A stretch of DNA of 16,566 nucleotides from Pseudomonadota bacterium. GTDB taxonomy: Bacteria; Desulfobacterota; GWC2-55-46; JADFVP01. The DNA is taken from positions 1 through 16,566 of the forward strand of contig JADFVP010000243.1 of NCBI GenBank assembly GCA_015222595.1, read 5' to 3'. A program made the translations under genes and the position numbers. This document shows positions 1 through 8,356 of the stretch, one piece after another (the stretch's first letter is position 1; every line of letters begins with the position of its first letter). The notes under the pieces were generated by a model. The model ran no database searches, was not told where the DNA came from, and was given only the letters and a program-made list of their open reading frames with translations.

Positions 1-56
1 CCGATGGTGCCGACGTTGACGTGCGGCTTATTCCTCTCAAACTTTTCCTTACTCAT
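1..56 (-). CDS. tuf: Elongation factor Tu, N-terminal fragment (cut by the window edge)
   Basis: EF-Tu is the GTPase that carries aminoacyl-tRNA to the ribosomal A site. Only the first 18 codons are inside the window; they read MSKEKFERNKPHVNVGTI, the typical EF-Tu N-terminus leading to the first GTP-binding loop, which lies outside. The ATG at 54-56 follows a GGAGG at 62-66 with 5 bases between, so the start is well supported. It is the last gene of the str operon here, 188 bases after fusA, the usual position. Whether a second tuf copy exists elsewhere cannot be judged. Confidence 0.95.
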   Translation of the reverse strand, partial: MSKEKFERNKPHVNVGTI

Positions 57-244
57 AACAACCTCCGAATCGGTCTGTGTAGTGCGCGTTTTCTAAATTA
101 TTATCTAAAGCCAAACAGCTTCTTTTTATCTTAAACAACCGGTATCTTAACTGACCCTGTCTACTCTTATCCTACTGATGACCATTACTGCCTACCTACC
201 CTAAAAAGTCCACTGCTACTGCCGCCCGGAATAAATGGCCCAGG

Positions 245-2326
245 TTACTTGGCCTGTACTTTGGCCGTAATAACTTCAGAGACCGAAGCCGGTACCTGCT
301 CGTATATATGGAACTGCATCGAGAAAGAGGCCCTGCCCTGCGACATGGAGCGAAGGTCCGTTGCGTAACCGAACATGTTGGCCAAAGGAACGTGGGCGGT
401 AACTATCTGAAAGCCGCTTCTGCTATCCATGCCCTGCACCTTGCCGCGACGGGAGTTGAGGTCTCCGATGATGTCTCCCATGAACTGCTCGGGCATTACG
501 GACTCAACTTCCATTATAGGCTCAAGAAGCACGGGGTTGGCTTTGCGCATAGCCTCTTTGATACACATGGAACCGGCTATCTTAAAGGCTACCTCAGAAG
601 AATCGACGTCATGGTAAGAACCGTCTACGAGCGTGGCCTGGATATCTACAACAGGGTAACCGGCCAGAACTCCAGAGCCGAGCGCCTCTTTAATACCGTT
701 CTCAACAGGGTTGATGAACTCTCTTGGAATCGAACCACCCTTGATCTTGTTAATAAACTCGAAGCCAACACCGGGCTCGCTTGGGCCGACCTGCAGGACA
801 ACATGGCCGTACTGACCGCGTCCACCGGACTGCTTCGCGTACTTGGTCTCTGACTCAACGTTCTTGGTAATAGCCTCTTTGTAAGCAACCTGCGGCTTAC
901 CGACGCTGGCCTCTACCTTGAACTCTCTAAGAAGTCTGTCTACGATTATCTCCAGGTGAAGCTCGCCCATGCCGGAAATGATGGTCTGGCCGGTCTCTTC
1001 ATCGGTGTTGACCCTGAATGAGGGATCCTCAACCGAGAGCTTCTGGAGCGAGATGCCGAGCTTTTCCTGGTCCGCCTTTGTCTTGGGCTCAATGGCGATA
1101 GACATAACGGGGTCCGGAAAGGTCATCGACTCAAGTATTATCGGGTTGTCGCCGTCTGCAATGGTGTCGCCCGTTGTGGTGCTCTTCAGGCCAACCGCTG
1201 CGGCGATATCACCGGCGCGTATCTCTTCAATCTCTTCACGCTTGTTGGAGTGCATCTTCACGATACGGCTTATGCGCTCTCTTGTGCCCTTGGTGGTATT
1301 CTGTATGTAGGAACCGGACTCAAGGACGCCGGAGTACACACGGAAAAAGGTGAGCTGCCCAACGAACGGGTCGGTCATAATCTTAAATGCGAGTGCGGAG
1401 AAGGGTGCGTCGTCAATGGCTTCGCGCGACTCTTCCTCTTCGGTCTTCGGGTTGACGCCGACAACCGCATCGATATCTACGGGAGAGGGCATGTAATCTA
1501 TTACTGCGTCGAGAAGAAGCTGTACGCCCTTGTTCTTAAAGGCCGTGCCGCAGAAGATCGGGGTGATCTCAAGAGCGATCGTGCCCTTGCGTATGGCGCT
1601 CTTTATCTCATCTGCGGAAATCTCTCCGCCTTCGAGATACTTCTCCATAATAGCTTCATCGAAGTCGGCTGCCGCTTCTCTCAGTTTGTCGGTATACTCG
1701 GCGACCTTGTCAACCATGTCCGCCGGTACGTCTACTTTACTGTACTCTGCTCCGAGGTTCTCGTCTTCCCAGACGATCGCTTCGCCGGTTACGAGATCGA
1801 TGACACCCTTAAAATTCTCTTCAGCGCCGATCGGGAGCTGCAAGACGACGGGGCGGGCCTTCAGCCTGTCCACCACCATGTTGACGACGTTGTAGAAGTC
1901 GGCTCCGGTGCGGTCCATCTTGTTTACGAATGCTATGCGCGGAACGCCGTAACGGTCGGCCTGACGCCAGACGGTCTCGCTCTGCGGCTCTACTCCGCCA
2001 ACGGAACAGAAGACGGCTACTGCGCCGTCGAGCACACGAAGCGACCTCTCGACCTCGATAGTGAAGTCAACATGGCCGGGCGTATCAATTATGTTTATAG
2101 AGTGGTCTTTCCAGGTACAGGTAGTGGCAGCTGAAGTGATCGTTATACCGCGCTCTTTTTCCTGCTCCATCCAGTCCATCGTGGCGCTGCCATCGTGGAC
2201 TTCGCCAATTTTGTAGGTAACGCCGGTATAGTAAAGGATCCTCTCGGTGGTGGTAGTTTTACCAGCATCGATATGGGCCATTATCCCGATGTTTCTCTGC
2301 TTCTCTATCGCTATCTGTCTTGCCAC
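245..2326 (-). CDS. fusA: Elongation factor G
   Basis: EF-G is the cytoplasmic GTPase that drives translocation on the ribosome and, with RRF, ribosome recycling. In a 693-aa numbering the GTPase motifs are visible: P-loop AHIDAGKT at about 17-24, DTPGH at 81-85 and NKMD at 135-138. Later comes the domain IV motif GGRGQYGHV typical of EF-G. Length is normal for the family. Two GTG codons lie close together, at 2332 and 2326. The GGAG at 2335-2338 sits only 2 bases from the first but 8 from the second, and the second gives the usual start M-ARQ-x-x-I-E-x-x-RNIGIMAHIDAGKT, so I chose 2326; a start at 2332 would add two residues. The gene lies between rpsG and tuf as in most bacterial str operons. 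No truncation or frameshift is seen. Confidence 0.97.
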   Translation of the reverse strand: MARQIAIEKQRNIGIMAHIDAGKTTTTERILYYTGVTYKIGEVHDGSATMDWMEQEKERGITITSAATTCTWKDHSINIIDTPGHVDFTIEVERSLRVLDGAVAVFCSVGGVEPQSETVWRQADRYGVPRIAFVNKMDRTGADFYNVVNMVVDRLKARPVVLQLPIGAEENFKGVIDLVTGEAIVWEDENLGAEYSKVDVPADMVDKVAEYTDKLREAAADFDEAIMEKYLEGGEISADEIKSAIRKGTIALEITPIFCGTAFKNKGVQLLLDAVIDYMPSPVDIDAVVGVNPKTEEEESREAIDDAPFSALAFKIMTDPFVGQLTFFRVYSGVLESGSYIQNTTKGTRERISRIVKMHSNKREEIEEIRAGDIAAAVGLKSTTTGDTIADGDNPIILESMTFPDPVMSIAIEPKTKADQEKLGISLQKLSVEDPSFRVNTDEETGQTIISGMGELHLEIIVDRLLREFKVEASVGKPQVAYKEAITKNVESETKYAKQSGGRGQYGHVVLQVGPSEPGVGFEFINKIKGGSIPREFINPVENGIKEALGSGVLAGYPVVDIQATLVDGSYHDVDSSEVAFKIAGSMCIKEAMRKANPVLLEPIMEVESVMPEQFMGDIIGDLNSRRGKVQGMDSRSGFQIVTAHVPLANMFGYATDLRSMSQGRASFSMQFHIYEQVPASVSEVITAKVQAK

Positions 2327-2334
2327 TGACACTT

Positions 2335-2338
2335 CTCC
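2335..2338 (-). promoter_or_regulatory. Shine-Dalgarno of fusA (decides between two GTG starts)
   Basis: The minus strand reads GGAGAA just ahead of the tandem in-frame starts GTG-TCA-GTG. Spacing is 2 bases to the first GTG and 8 bases to the second, which favours the second as the main initiation codon. Confidence 0.6.
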
Positions 2339-2581
2339 GCAACCACACCCTCAGGTGCGGCCTACCTGTTCTGCTCGCCTGTGAAGCGTTTTGCTGCAAA
2401 TAATCCCCACAGTAACCATTTGGCTCTATTGGCCGGTAAACCTCTAAAACTCGTGCTGCTAAAACTTCAAAACGGATGAACCGTACAGACGGCCCAGCCA
2501 TTATACTAATTCTATCCAACCAACCCTGTTACAACCTGCGGCAGCTGCTTCATCCAACCCGCCCCGGAAAACTTGCCCGGA

Positions 2582-3052
2582 TTACCAGCGGTAGTGGGCG
2601 AAGGCCTTGTTGGCCTCTGCCATGCGATGGGTATCTTCGCGCTTTTTAACTGAGCCGCCCTTGCCGTTCGATGCGTCTATCAGTTCGCCTGCAAGCTTCT
2701 CGGCCATCGTCTTCTCGTTGCGCGACCTTGTGTGGCTAACTATCCAGCGAAGCGCAAGAGCGACCTTTCTGTCCGGCCTTACTTCTACCGGCACCTGGTA
2801 CGTTGCTCCACCCACTCTGCGGGACTTAACTTCAACCGCGGGGCGAACATTTTCAAGCGCTTTCTTAAATATCTTCAGAGGATCTGTGCTGAGCTTCTCT
2901 TCGATGATGTCGAAGGCACCGTAGAGCACGCCTTCGGCCTTGCTCTTCTTGCCATGGGACATAAGACGATTCATGAACTTGGTCACTACCTTGTCGTCGT
3001 ATCTCGGATCCGGCAGCACTTCTCTTTTAGGTACGTTTCCCTTGCGAGGCAT
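2582..3052 (-). CDS. rpsG: 30S ribosomal protein S7
   Basis: S7 nucleates assembly of the 30S head by binding the 3' major domain of 16S rRNA and sits near the mRNA exit channel. The protein has 156 residues, the standard bacterial length. It starts MPRKGNVPKREVLPDP, holds the conserved SRRVGGATYQVPVEV stretch around residues 77-91 and ends FAHYRW. The reading frame is open for 18 further codons upstream, but that extension has no family resemblance, so the ATG at 3050-3052 is the start. A purine-rich AAGGATGGA stretch lies about 9-17 bases ahead, a weakly placed ribosome site. Neighbours are rpsL upstream (169-base gap) and fusA downstream. In E. coli S7 represses translation from the rpsL-rpsG spacer; I cannot show that here. 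Confidence 0.97.
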   Translation of the reverse strand: MPRKGNVPKREVLPDPRYDDKVVTKFMNRLMSHGKKSKAEGVLYGAFDIIEEKLSTDPLKIFKKALENVRPAVEVKSRRVGGATYQVPVEVRPDRKVALALRWIVSHTRSRNEKTMAEKLAGELIDASNGKGGSVKKREDTHRMAEANKAFAHYRW

Positions 3053-3117
3053 CTGTTTTATTCCATCCTTAAAAAGTAATTGCAAATAACAAATAAAAGT
3101 ATCCAAAAAAACCGGAG

Positions 3118-3207
3118 CCGCCCAACCACTTAGCGTCTAAACCGCCCGACCATCCAAACCGCCCGACTGTCTTAACAAACCGGCGTTCTCTGCTGGCCCG
3201 ACCGCCC
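3118..3207. repeat. G-rich short repeats in the rpsL-rpsG spacer
   Basis: The minus strand carries four copies of GGGCGG, at 3202-3207, 3159-3164, 3142-3147 and 3118-3123. Two of them lie in a perfect 12-base repeat, GTCGGGCGGTTT on the minus strand, at 3156-3167 and 3139-3150 (17-base period). A T7 run follows shortly after the last copy. I see no clear intrinsic terminator hairpin. Function is unknown; the spacer is where S7 autoregulation acts in E. coli. Confidence 0.6.
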
Positions 3208-3221
3208 TAATCGACCCCAAG

Positions 3222-3593
3222 TTACTTGGGACGCTTGGCGCCGTACTTACTTCTGGACTGCTTCCTGTCCTGCACGCCTACGGTGTCGAGCACACCACGA
3301 ACAATATGATACCTGACACCCGGAAGATCCTTGACCCTTCCGCCCCTTATAAGCACGACAGAGTGCTCCTGCAGGTTGTGCCCTACGCCCGGAATGTATG
3401 AAGTGACCTCAGCTCCGTTGGTGAGCCGTACCCTTGCAACTTTACGGAGCGCGGAGTTCGGCTTCTTCGGTGTCGTCGTATAGACCCTGACACAGACACC
3501 CCTTTTCTGGGGGCAGTTCTCAAGGGCCGGCGAAGTGGTCTTTTTTGTTGACTTTTTCCTGCCCTTACGGACAAGTTGATTTATTGTAGGCAT
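3222..3593 (-). CDS. rpsL: 30S ribosomal protein S12
   Basis: S12 lies at the interface of the 30S decoding centre and contributes to accuracy of tRNA selection. The product has 123 residues, normal for short-form bacterial S12. Visible landmarks are the N-terminal MPTINQLVRKGRK, the decoding loop TPKKPNSALRKVARVRL around residues 41-57 and the loop GRVKDLPGVRYH around 85-96. Lysines at positions 43 and 88, where streptomycin-resistance substitutions occur in other bacteria, are unchanged. Asp89 is the residue that RimO methylthiolates in E. coli. Start is the ATG at 3591-3593, behind a weak AGAGA ribosome site. It is the first gene of the str operon, 183 bases after rpoC, with candidate promoters in that gap. 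Confidence 0.98.
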   Translation of the reverse strand: MPTINQLVRKGRKKSTKKTTSPALENCPQKRGVCVRVYTTTPKKPNSALRKVARVRLTNGAEVTSYIPGVGHNLQEHSVVLIRGGRVKDLPGVRYHIVRGVLDTVGVQDRKQSRSKYGAKRPK

Positions 3594-3635
3594 AATTCTC
3601 TTTCTTATAAATTTTCTGACGCTGTAAAGTCCACT

Positions 3636-3664
3636 AATTTAACAGCTTTACCTTGCCTTGTCAA
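3636..3664 (-). promoter_or_regulatory. Candidate sigma70 promoter for the str operon (proximal)
   Basis: The minus strand has a perfect -35 TTGACA at 3659-3664, a 17-base spacer and TAAATT (4 of 6) at 3636-3641. Predicted transcription would start near 3629, about 36 bases ahead of rpsL. The -35 box overlaps a 12-base inverted repeat CTTGT-n2-ACAAG at 3657-3668, which could be an operator. Confidence 0.6.
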
Positions 3665-3691
3665 CAAGTAAATGCTATCTGTCTGTCCTAT

Positions 3692-3720
3692 TTCATAACC
3701 TTCAGGCGCCAGCATGTCAA
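3692..3720 (-). promoter_or_regulatory. Candidate sigma70 promoter for the str operon (distal)
   Basis: A second perfect -35 TTGACA lies on the minus strand at 3715-3720, followed after 17 bases by TATGAA (4 of 6) at 3692-3697. It stands 56 bases upstream of the proximal candidate, in the rpoC-rpsL gap. No convincing intrinsic terminator separates rpoC from these promoters, so read-through from rpoC is also possible. Confidence 0.5.
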
Positions 3721-3776
3721 GGCCTGGAGAAAAAGGCATAAAAGAGCTGAAACCGGGCAACAGAGCCGACCCTTAG

Positions 3777-6700
3777 CTAGGCGTTCTGGAGCCCTTTGTC
3801 ACTAGCATCCGGCGCTGCAGCTGCTTCGGCGCCAGCCGCGAGAAGCTCCTCGGGAGAGAGCAACGGCTCCTCCTCTTCGACAACCGGCTCCGGCTCGACG
3901 TGCGATTTCGTGCCGAGGTACTTGTAAAAGCCCGATCCGGCAGGAATTAGGCGTCCCATTACGACGTTCTCCTTGAGCCCTCTCAGGTAGTCTATCTTGC
4001 CCTGCAAGGCCGCCTGCGTAAGAACCTTGGTCGTCTCCTGGAAGGAAGCCGCAGAGATGAAGCTCTCGGTAGAGAGCGACGCTTTGGTTATACCCTGCAA
4101 GAGCGGCTCGGCAACTGCCGGCAACAGACCCTTTTGCAGTATCGCCTCGTTCTCTTCCTCGAAGATATTGCGATCTACCTGCTCGTCTATCAGCAGGTTG
4201 GTGTCTCCGGCGTCCTTGATCTTGACCTTGCGGAGCATCTGCCTGACTATCGTCTCTATATGTTTATCGTTTATCTTAACGCCCTGAAGCCTGTAGACCT
4301 CCTGTACCTCATCAACGAGGTACTTGGCCAGTTCCTTGACTCCGAGAACGCTGAGTATGTCGTGCGGGTTGGCGCTGCCGTCCATAAGCGGCTCTCCTGC
4401 TATAACCCTGTCGCCCTCGCGCACGCTTATGTGCTTGCCCTTCGGTATAAGATACTCCTTCTCGCCTCCGGCGTCAGGGGTAATTACAACCTTGCGCTTG
4501 CCCTTGGTGTCGGCGCCGAAGGAGACGAGCCCGTCGATCTCGGAGATAACGGCACACTCTTTAGGTTTCCGGGCCTCGAAAAGCTCTGCGACTCGCGGAA
4601 GTCCACCGGTGATATCCTTGGTCTTGGTGGTCTCTCTCGGTATTCTCGCTACAAGGTCTCCGGACTCCAGATCAGCGCCCTCTACGGTCGTAATAATAGC
4701 CCCGACCGGCAGCAGGTAACGCGCATGAACATTCGTCGCCCCTATCTTCATGGTCTGTCCTGCGGCATCCTTTATGGAGACGCGTGGTCTCATATCGCTC
4801 TCTTTATAAGTTACGATAACCCTCGAAGAGAGGCCCGTTACCTCGTCGACCTGCTCGCGCATGGTCTTGCCGTCCTCTATATCTCCGAAGCGTACGGTTC
4901 CGCCCACCTCGGTAATAATCGGAATGGTGTACGGGTCCCAGTCGGCTATTACCGTGCCTGCCGTGACTGACTCACCCTCTTTGATCAACAGGCGCGCTCC
5001 GTAGATAAGGGCGTCGCGTTCGCGGTCGCGGCCCTGCTCATCCTGAATGGCAATTTCACCATTGCGGTTCATTACAATTTTCTCGCCCTTGGAGTTGGTG
5101 GCAACCTTCAGGTTGTGGTACTTCACGACACCGTCGTGACGCGCCTCAAGCTGCGTCTGCTCGGCCCTTCTGCTGGCCGTACCACCAATATGGAAGGTTC
5201 TCATGGTAAGCTGCGTGCCAGGCTCGCCGATACTCTGGGCGGCTATTACGCCGACGGACTCGCCCATGTCGACCATAATTCCACGACTAAGGTCTCTGCC
5301 GTAGCACTTCTTGCAGATTCCGCGCGTGGAGCGGCAGGTGAGCACAGAGCGTATCTTCACCTTCTCTACACCCATCTCTTCTATTTTTTCTACCTTCTCC
5401 TCGTCTATCTCCTCGTTGGCATTCACCAACACCTCTCCTGAGAAGGTATCTATAACGTCTTCGAGCACGACACGGCCAAGAATTCTCTCGCCTATAGCCT
5501 CTATTATCTCTCCGCCCTCTACTAGCGAGGTCATGTAGATACCGTCCAAGGTTCCGCAATCGTCTTCGGAGATAATAGCGTCCTGAGCAACGTCCACGAG
5601 TCTTCTGGTAAGGTAACCGGAGTTGGCGGTCTTTAGCGCCGTATCGGCCAGACCCTTACGCGCTCCATGTGTGGAGATAAAGTACTGGAGCACCGTTAGA
5701 CCTTCGCGGAAGTTGGCCGTAATAGGGGTTTCGATGATCTCGCCAGACGGCTTGGCCATCAGCCCTCTCATACCTGCAAGCTGGCGTATCTGCTGCGCAG
5801 AGCCTCTGGCTCCGGAGTCGGCCATAATGAAGATAGGGTTGAAACTCGGAAGGTTACGCTCAATTCCGTCTTCGCCAGTCACTTTGTCGGTACTAAGTTC
5901 TTTAAGCATCTCGTCAGCTATCTCTTCCGTGGCCTGCGCCCAGATATCGATAACCTTGTTGTACCGCTCACCGTCGGTAATAAGACCTTCCTGGTACTGG
6001 GTCTGTATCTCCTGAACCTCGCCGTATGCTTCCTTTAGAAGCTCGTCCTTCTTCTCCGGTATCTGCATGTCGTCTATGCAGATAGAGATTCCAGCCTTGG
6101 TGGCGTACAGGTAGCCCAAGTCCTTCAGCCTGTCGGCCAGAAGCACAGTCTCTTTGGAGCCGCACTGTCTGTAACAGATATCTATAAGGTCGGCCAGACG
6201 CTTCTTGTCCATGACCTTGTTGACCTCGTCGAAACCTATAGCCTCGGGGATTATCTCCATAAGGATAACCCTGCCGACGGTAGTGTCGTAGATTTTGCCG
6301 TCGTAGCGCACCTTAATGACGCCCTGCAGATGCGCTGCGCCCGCATCGTACGCAGCGCGTACCTCGTCGAAAGAGCTGTAGCTCCTGTGCTCTCCGACTA
6401 CTCCGGTGCGCTCACGCGTCATGTAGTAGAGGCCGAGCACGATGTCCTGCGTAGGCACGATTATCGGCTTGCCGGACGCAGGGGAAAGAATGTTGTTGGT
6501 GCTCATCATCAGCACGCGAGCCTCTGTCTGAGCCTCAACGGACAGAGGCACATGGACCGCCATCTGGTCACCATCGAAGTCGGCGTTAAAAGCGGTACAG
6601 ACAAGCGGGTGGAGCTGTATCGCCTTGCCCTCTATTAAGAGCGGCTCAAAGGCCTGAATGCCGAGCCTGTGAAGCGTCGGGGCGCGGTTAAGCATAACGG

Positions 6701-7961
6701 GGTGCTCGCGTACAACCTCCTCAAGAACGTCCCAGACTTCCGGCCTCTCCTTCTCGAGCATCTTCTTGGCGCTCTTGATGGTAGTGGCGTAGCCGCGCTC
6801 TTCGAGCTTCTGGTAGATAAAGGGCTTAAAGAGTTCTACTGCCATCTTCTTGGGCAGGCCGCACTGGTGGAGCCTCAAGTCCGGGCCGACGACGATGACG
6901 GAACGGCCGGAGTAATCGACGCGCTTTCCGAGCAGGTTCTGGCGGAAACGGCCTCCCTTGCCCTTTATCATGTCGCTAAGAGACTTAAGCGGTCTCTTGT
7001 TCTGTCCCGTAATTATGCGGCCCCTGCGCCCGTTGTCGAACAGCGCGTCTACGGCCTCCTGAAGCATCCGCTTCTCATTGCGTATAATAATGTCGGGAGC
7101 GCTAAGCTCCATAAGCCTCTTGAGCCTGTTGTTGCGGTTGATAACGCGGCGGTAGAGGTCGTTAAGGTCAGAGGTCGCAAAACGGCCACCGTCTAGCGGT
7201 ACGAGCGGACGAAGGTCCGGCGGAAGCACCGGGATGACCTCAAGGATCATCCACTCCGGCTTGTTGCCCGACTGAATAAAGGCGTCTACGACCTTGAGCC
7301 TCTTGGCTATCTTCTTCTTCTTGGCATCAGAGGCGGTGTTCTTCATCTCTTCTCTTAGCGTTACGGCAATCTCAACAAGCTCTAAAGAGCGCAGTATAGA
7401 CCGTATCGCCTCGGCGCCCATGCCGGCCTCGAAACTGTCGAAGCCCCACTGCTCAATACCCTCCTGGAACTTCTCCTCGTTAAGAACCTCGCCGACCTTA
7501 AGCTCGGTCTCCTTCGGGTCGATAACGATATAATTCTCATAATAAAGAACGCGCTCGAGCTCCTTAAGAGTCATGTCGAGCACCGCGCCTATGCGAGAAG
7601 GAAGCGAGCGGAGGAACCAGATATGGGAGACAGGGGTAGCGAGGTCGATATGGCCGAGCCTCTCTCTTCTGACGTTCGACGGTATTACCTCAACGCCGCA
7701 CTTCTCGCAGACTATGCCCCTGTGCTTCATTCTCTTGTACTTGCCGCAGTTGCACTCGAAGTCCTTTACAGGGCCGAATATCTTGGCGCAGAAGAGTCCG
7801 TCGCGCTCCGGCTTGAAAGTCCTGTAATTTATCGTCTCAGGCTTCTTGACCTCTCCGTGAGACCACTGCTTGATCCTTTCAGGCGAGGCTATCGATATCC
7901 GAATGGCGCTAAAGTCCATCGGTTTTTTGTGCTTTTCAAACAAGGCCATGAGGCTTTCCAA
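3777..7961 (-). CDS. rpoC: DNA-directed RNA polymerase, beta' subunit
   Basis: RpoC forms, with RpoB, the active-site cleft of RNA polymerase. In a 1394-aa numbering the N-terminal zinc site has Cys70, Cys72, Cys85 and Cys88, exactly the E. coli positions. The catalytic NADFDGD is at 459-465, with Asp461, 463 and 465 holding the active-site magnesium. The bridge helix region lies at about 771-794. The second zinc site is Cys802, 876, 883 and 886. The start is a TTG at 7959-7961: AAGGAGGT at 7966-7973 ends 4 bases before it, and the resulting MESLMALFEKHKKPMDFSAI matches the usual start of RpoC in related bacteria. Alternatives are a GTG at 7985, upstream of the ribosome site, and an ATG at 7949. 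The C-terminus ends in an acidic and then Ala-rich tail. It follows rpoB after an unusually long 497-base gap. Confidence 0.97.
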   Translation of the reverse strand: MESLMALFEKHKKPMDFSAIRISIASPERIKQWSHGEVKKPETINYRTFKPERDGLFCAKIFGPVKDFECNCGKYKRMKHRGIVCEKCGVEVIPSNVRRERLGHIDLATPVSHIWFLRSLPSRIGAVLDMTLKELERVLYYENYIVIDPKETELKVGEVLNEEKFQEGIEQWGFDSFEAGMGAEAIRSILRSLELVEIAVTLREEMKNTASDAKKKKIAKRLKVVDAFIQSGNKPEWMILEVIPVLPPDLRPLVPLDGGRFATSDLNDLYRRVINRNNRLKRLMELSAPDIIIRNEKRMLQEAVDALFDNGRRGRIITGQNKRPLKSLSDMIKGKGGRFRQNLLGKRVDYSGRSVIVVGPDLRLHQCGLPKKMAVELFKPFIYQKLEERGYATTIKSAKKMLEKERPEVWDVLEEVVREHPVMLNRAPTLHRLGIQAFEPLLIEGKAIQLHPLVCTAFNADFDGDQMAVHVPLSVEAQTEARVLMMSTNNILSPASGKPIIVPTQDIVLGLYYMTRERTGVVGEHRSYSSFDEVRAAYDAGAAHLQGVIKVRYDGKIYDTTVGRVILMEIIPEAIGFDEVNKVMDKKRLADLIDICYRQCGSKETVLLADRLKDLGYLYATKAGISICIDDMQIPEKKDELLKEAYGEVQEIQTQYQEGLITDGERYNKVIDIWAQATEEIADEMLKELSTDKVTGEDGIERNLPSFNPIFIMADSGARGSAQQIRQLAGMRGLMAKPSGEIIETPITANFREGLTVLQYFISTHGARKGLADTALKTANSGYLTRRLVDVAQDAIISEDDCGTLDGIYMTSLVEGGEIIEAIGERILGRVVLEDVIDTFSGEVLVNANEEIDEEKVEKIEEMGVEKVKIRSVLTCRSTRGICKKCYGRDLSRGIMVDMGESVGVIAAQSIGEPGTQLTMRTFHIGGTASRRAEQTQLEARHDGVVKYHNLKVATNSKGEKIVMNRNGEIAIQDEQGRDRERDALIYGARLLIKEGESVTAGTVIADWDPYTIPIITEVGGTVRFGDIEDGKTMREQVDEVTGLSSRVIVTYKESDMRPRVSIKDAAGQTMKIGATNVHARYLLPVGAIITTVEGADLESGDLVARIPRETTKTKDITGGLPRVAELFEARKPKECAVISEIDGLVSFGADTKGKRKVVITPDAGGEKEYLIPKGKHISVREGDRVIAGEPLMDGSANPHDILSVLGVKELAKYLVDEVQEVYRLQGVKINDKHIETIVRQMLRKVKIKDAGDTNLLIDEQVDRNIFEEENEAILQKGLLPAVAEPLLQGITKASLSTESFISAASFQETTKVLTQAALQGKIDYLRGLKENVVMGRLIPAGSGFYKYLGTKSHVEPEPVVEEEEPLLSPEELLAAGAEAAAAPDASDKGLQNA

Positions 7962-7965
7962 GGCT

Positions 7966-7973
7966 ACCTCCTT
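7966..7973 (-). promoter_or_regulatory. Shine-Dalgarno of rpoC (decides a TTG start)
   Basis: The minus strand reads AAGGAGGT, nearly a full anti-16S match, ending 4 bases before the TTG at 7959-7961. The upstream GTG at 7985 would place this site inside the gene, and the ATG at 7949 would be 16 bases away, so the TTG is the best start. Confidence 0.8.
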
Positions 7974-8017
7974 ATGCTGCGGCACACCCTCTCAGGTCTA
8001 TTCCGCAAAGGTCAATA

Positions 8018-8034
8018 CAGCGCAGCTTGCGCTG
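8018..8034 (-). other. Hairpin upstream of rpoC
   Basis: Perfect 7-bp inverted repeat CAGCGCA / TGCGCTG with a 3-base loop, 57 bases ahead of the rpoC TTG. It is not followed by a T-tract, so it is not an intrinsic terminator; it could be an RNA processing or stability element. Confidence 0.6.
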
Positions 8035-8060
8035 CTTCCAATAAGTGCTTACTTCGGATA

Positions 8061-8151
8061 AGTGCGTACTTAAAAAATGCCGACTTCCGAACCCGCCGAC
8101 CGGGTGCTATCTGATCCAGTGCTTGCTTAAAAAACTGCCGACTTCCGAGCC
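8061..8151. repeat. Two diverged 33-34 bp direct repeats in the rpoB-rpoC gap
   Basis: Copies at 8061-8093 and 8118-8151 match at about 30 of 34 positions with one single-base indel, starting 57 bases apart. On the minus strand each reads TCGGAAGTCGGCA followed by a T6 run and then AAG-n-A-n-GCACT. A third partial copy of the 11-base end, agtgcttactt on the plus strand, is at 8044-8054. The upstream copy on the minus strand can fold as TGCCG / CGGCA followed by G and T6, a weak terminator-like shape. No known element name applies. Confidence 0.75.
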
Positions 8152-8321
8152 CGGCAACCCGTTCACCAAACTTCGTTTCTGTTCTCGTCCGGGCTCCGTA
8201 TTTGCGCTGTTAGTCTCTTCAGATTCGCACAATTCGTCAAAATTCCGGCCGATTCGCCTACTATCTTGCCCCTCTTTTCCGCTTCTCCCGTACTTCCCAA
8301 CCCTTCTTTGCCTCAGAAAAG

Positions 8322-8356
8322 AGAGCGTTCGCTCTTACTATTACAGCGTTCGCTGT
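8322..8356. repeat. Tandem palindromes with an identical core, 21 bp apart
   Basis: Two palindromes, AGAGCG-TT-CGCTCT at 8322-8335 and ACAGCG-TT-CGCTGT at 8343-8356, share the 10-base core AGCGTTCGCT, spaced 21 bases centre to centre. As RNA they make two short hairpins, the second one (in the direction of transcription) being followed by CTTTTCT. As DNA, a spacing of two helical turns would suit paired dimer binding sites. Which reading is right cannot be decided from sequence. Confidence 0.65.

Noticed and set aside
1250..2134. Plus-strand open frame of 294 codons opposite fusA
   Set aside because: It lies wholly antisense to a conserved gene, has no recognisable domain, and is explained by the codon bias of fusA.
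2500..2505. Perfect TATAAT on the minus strand in the rpsG-fusA gap
   Set aside because: No acceptable -35 box at 16-18 bases and no extended -10 TG; kept only as a weak hint of a fusA promoter.
2259..2519. Minus-strand open frame of 86 codons at the rpsG-fusA gap
   Set aside because: It overlaps the fusA N-terminus out of frame and resembles no protein family.
3777..3900. Acidic and Ala-rich RpoC C-terminal tail as a fusion or added domain
   Set aside because: About 38 residues of low complexity, a common feature of RpoC tails; no domain is seen.
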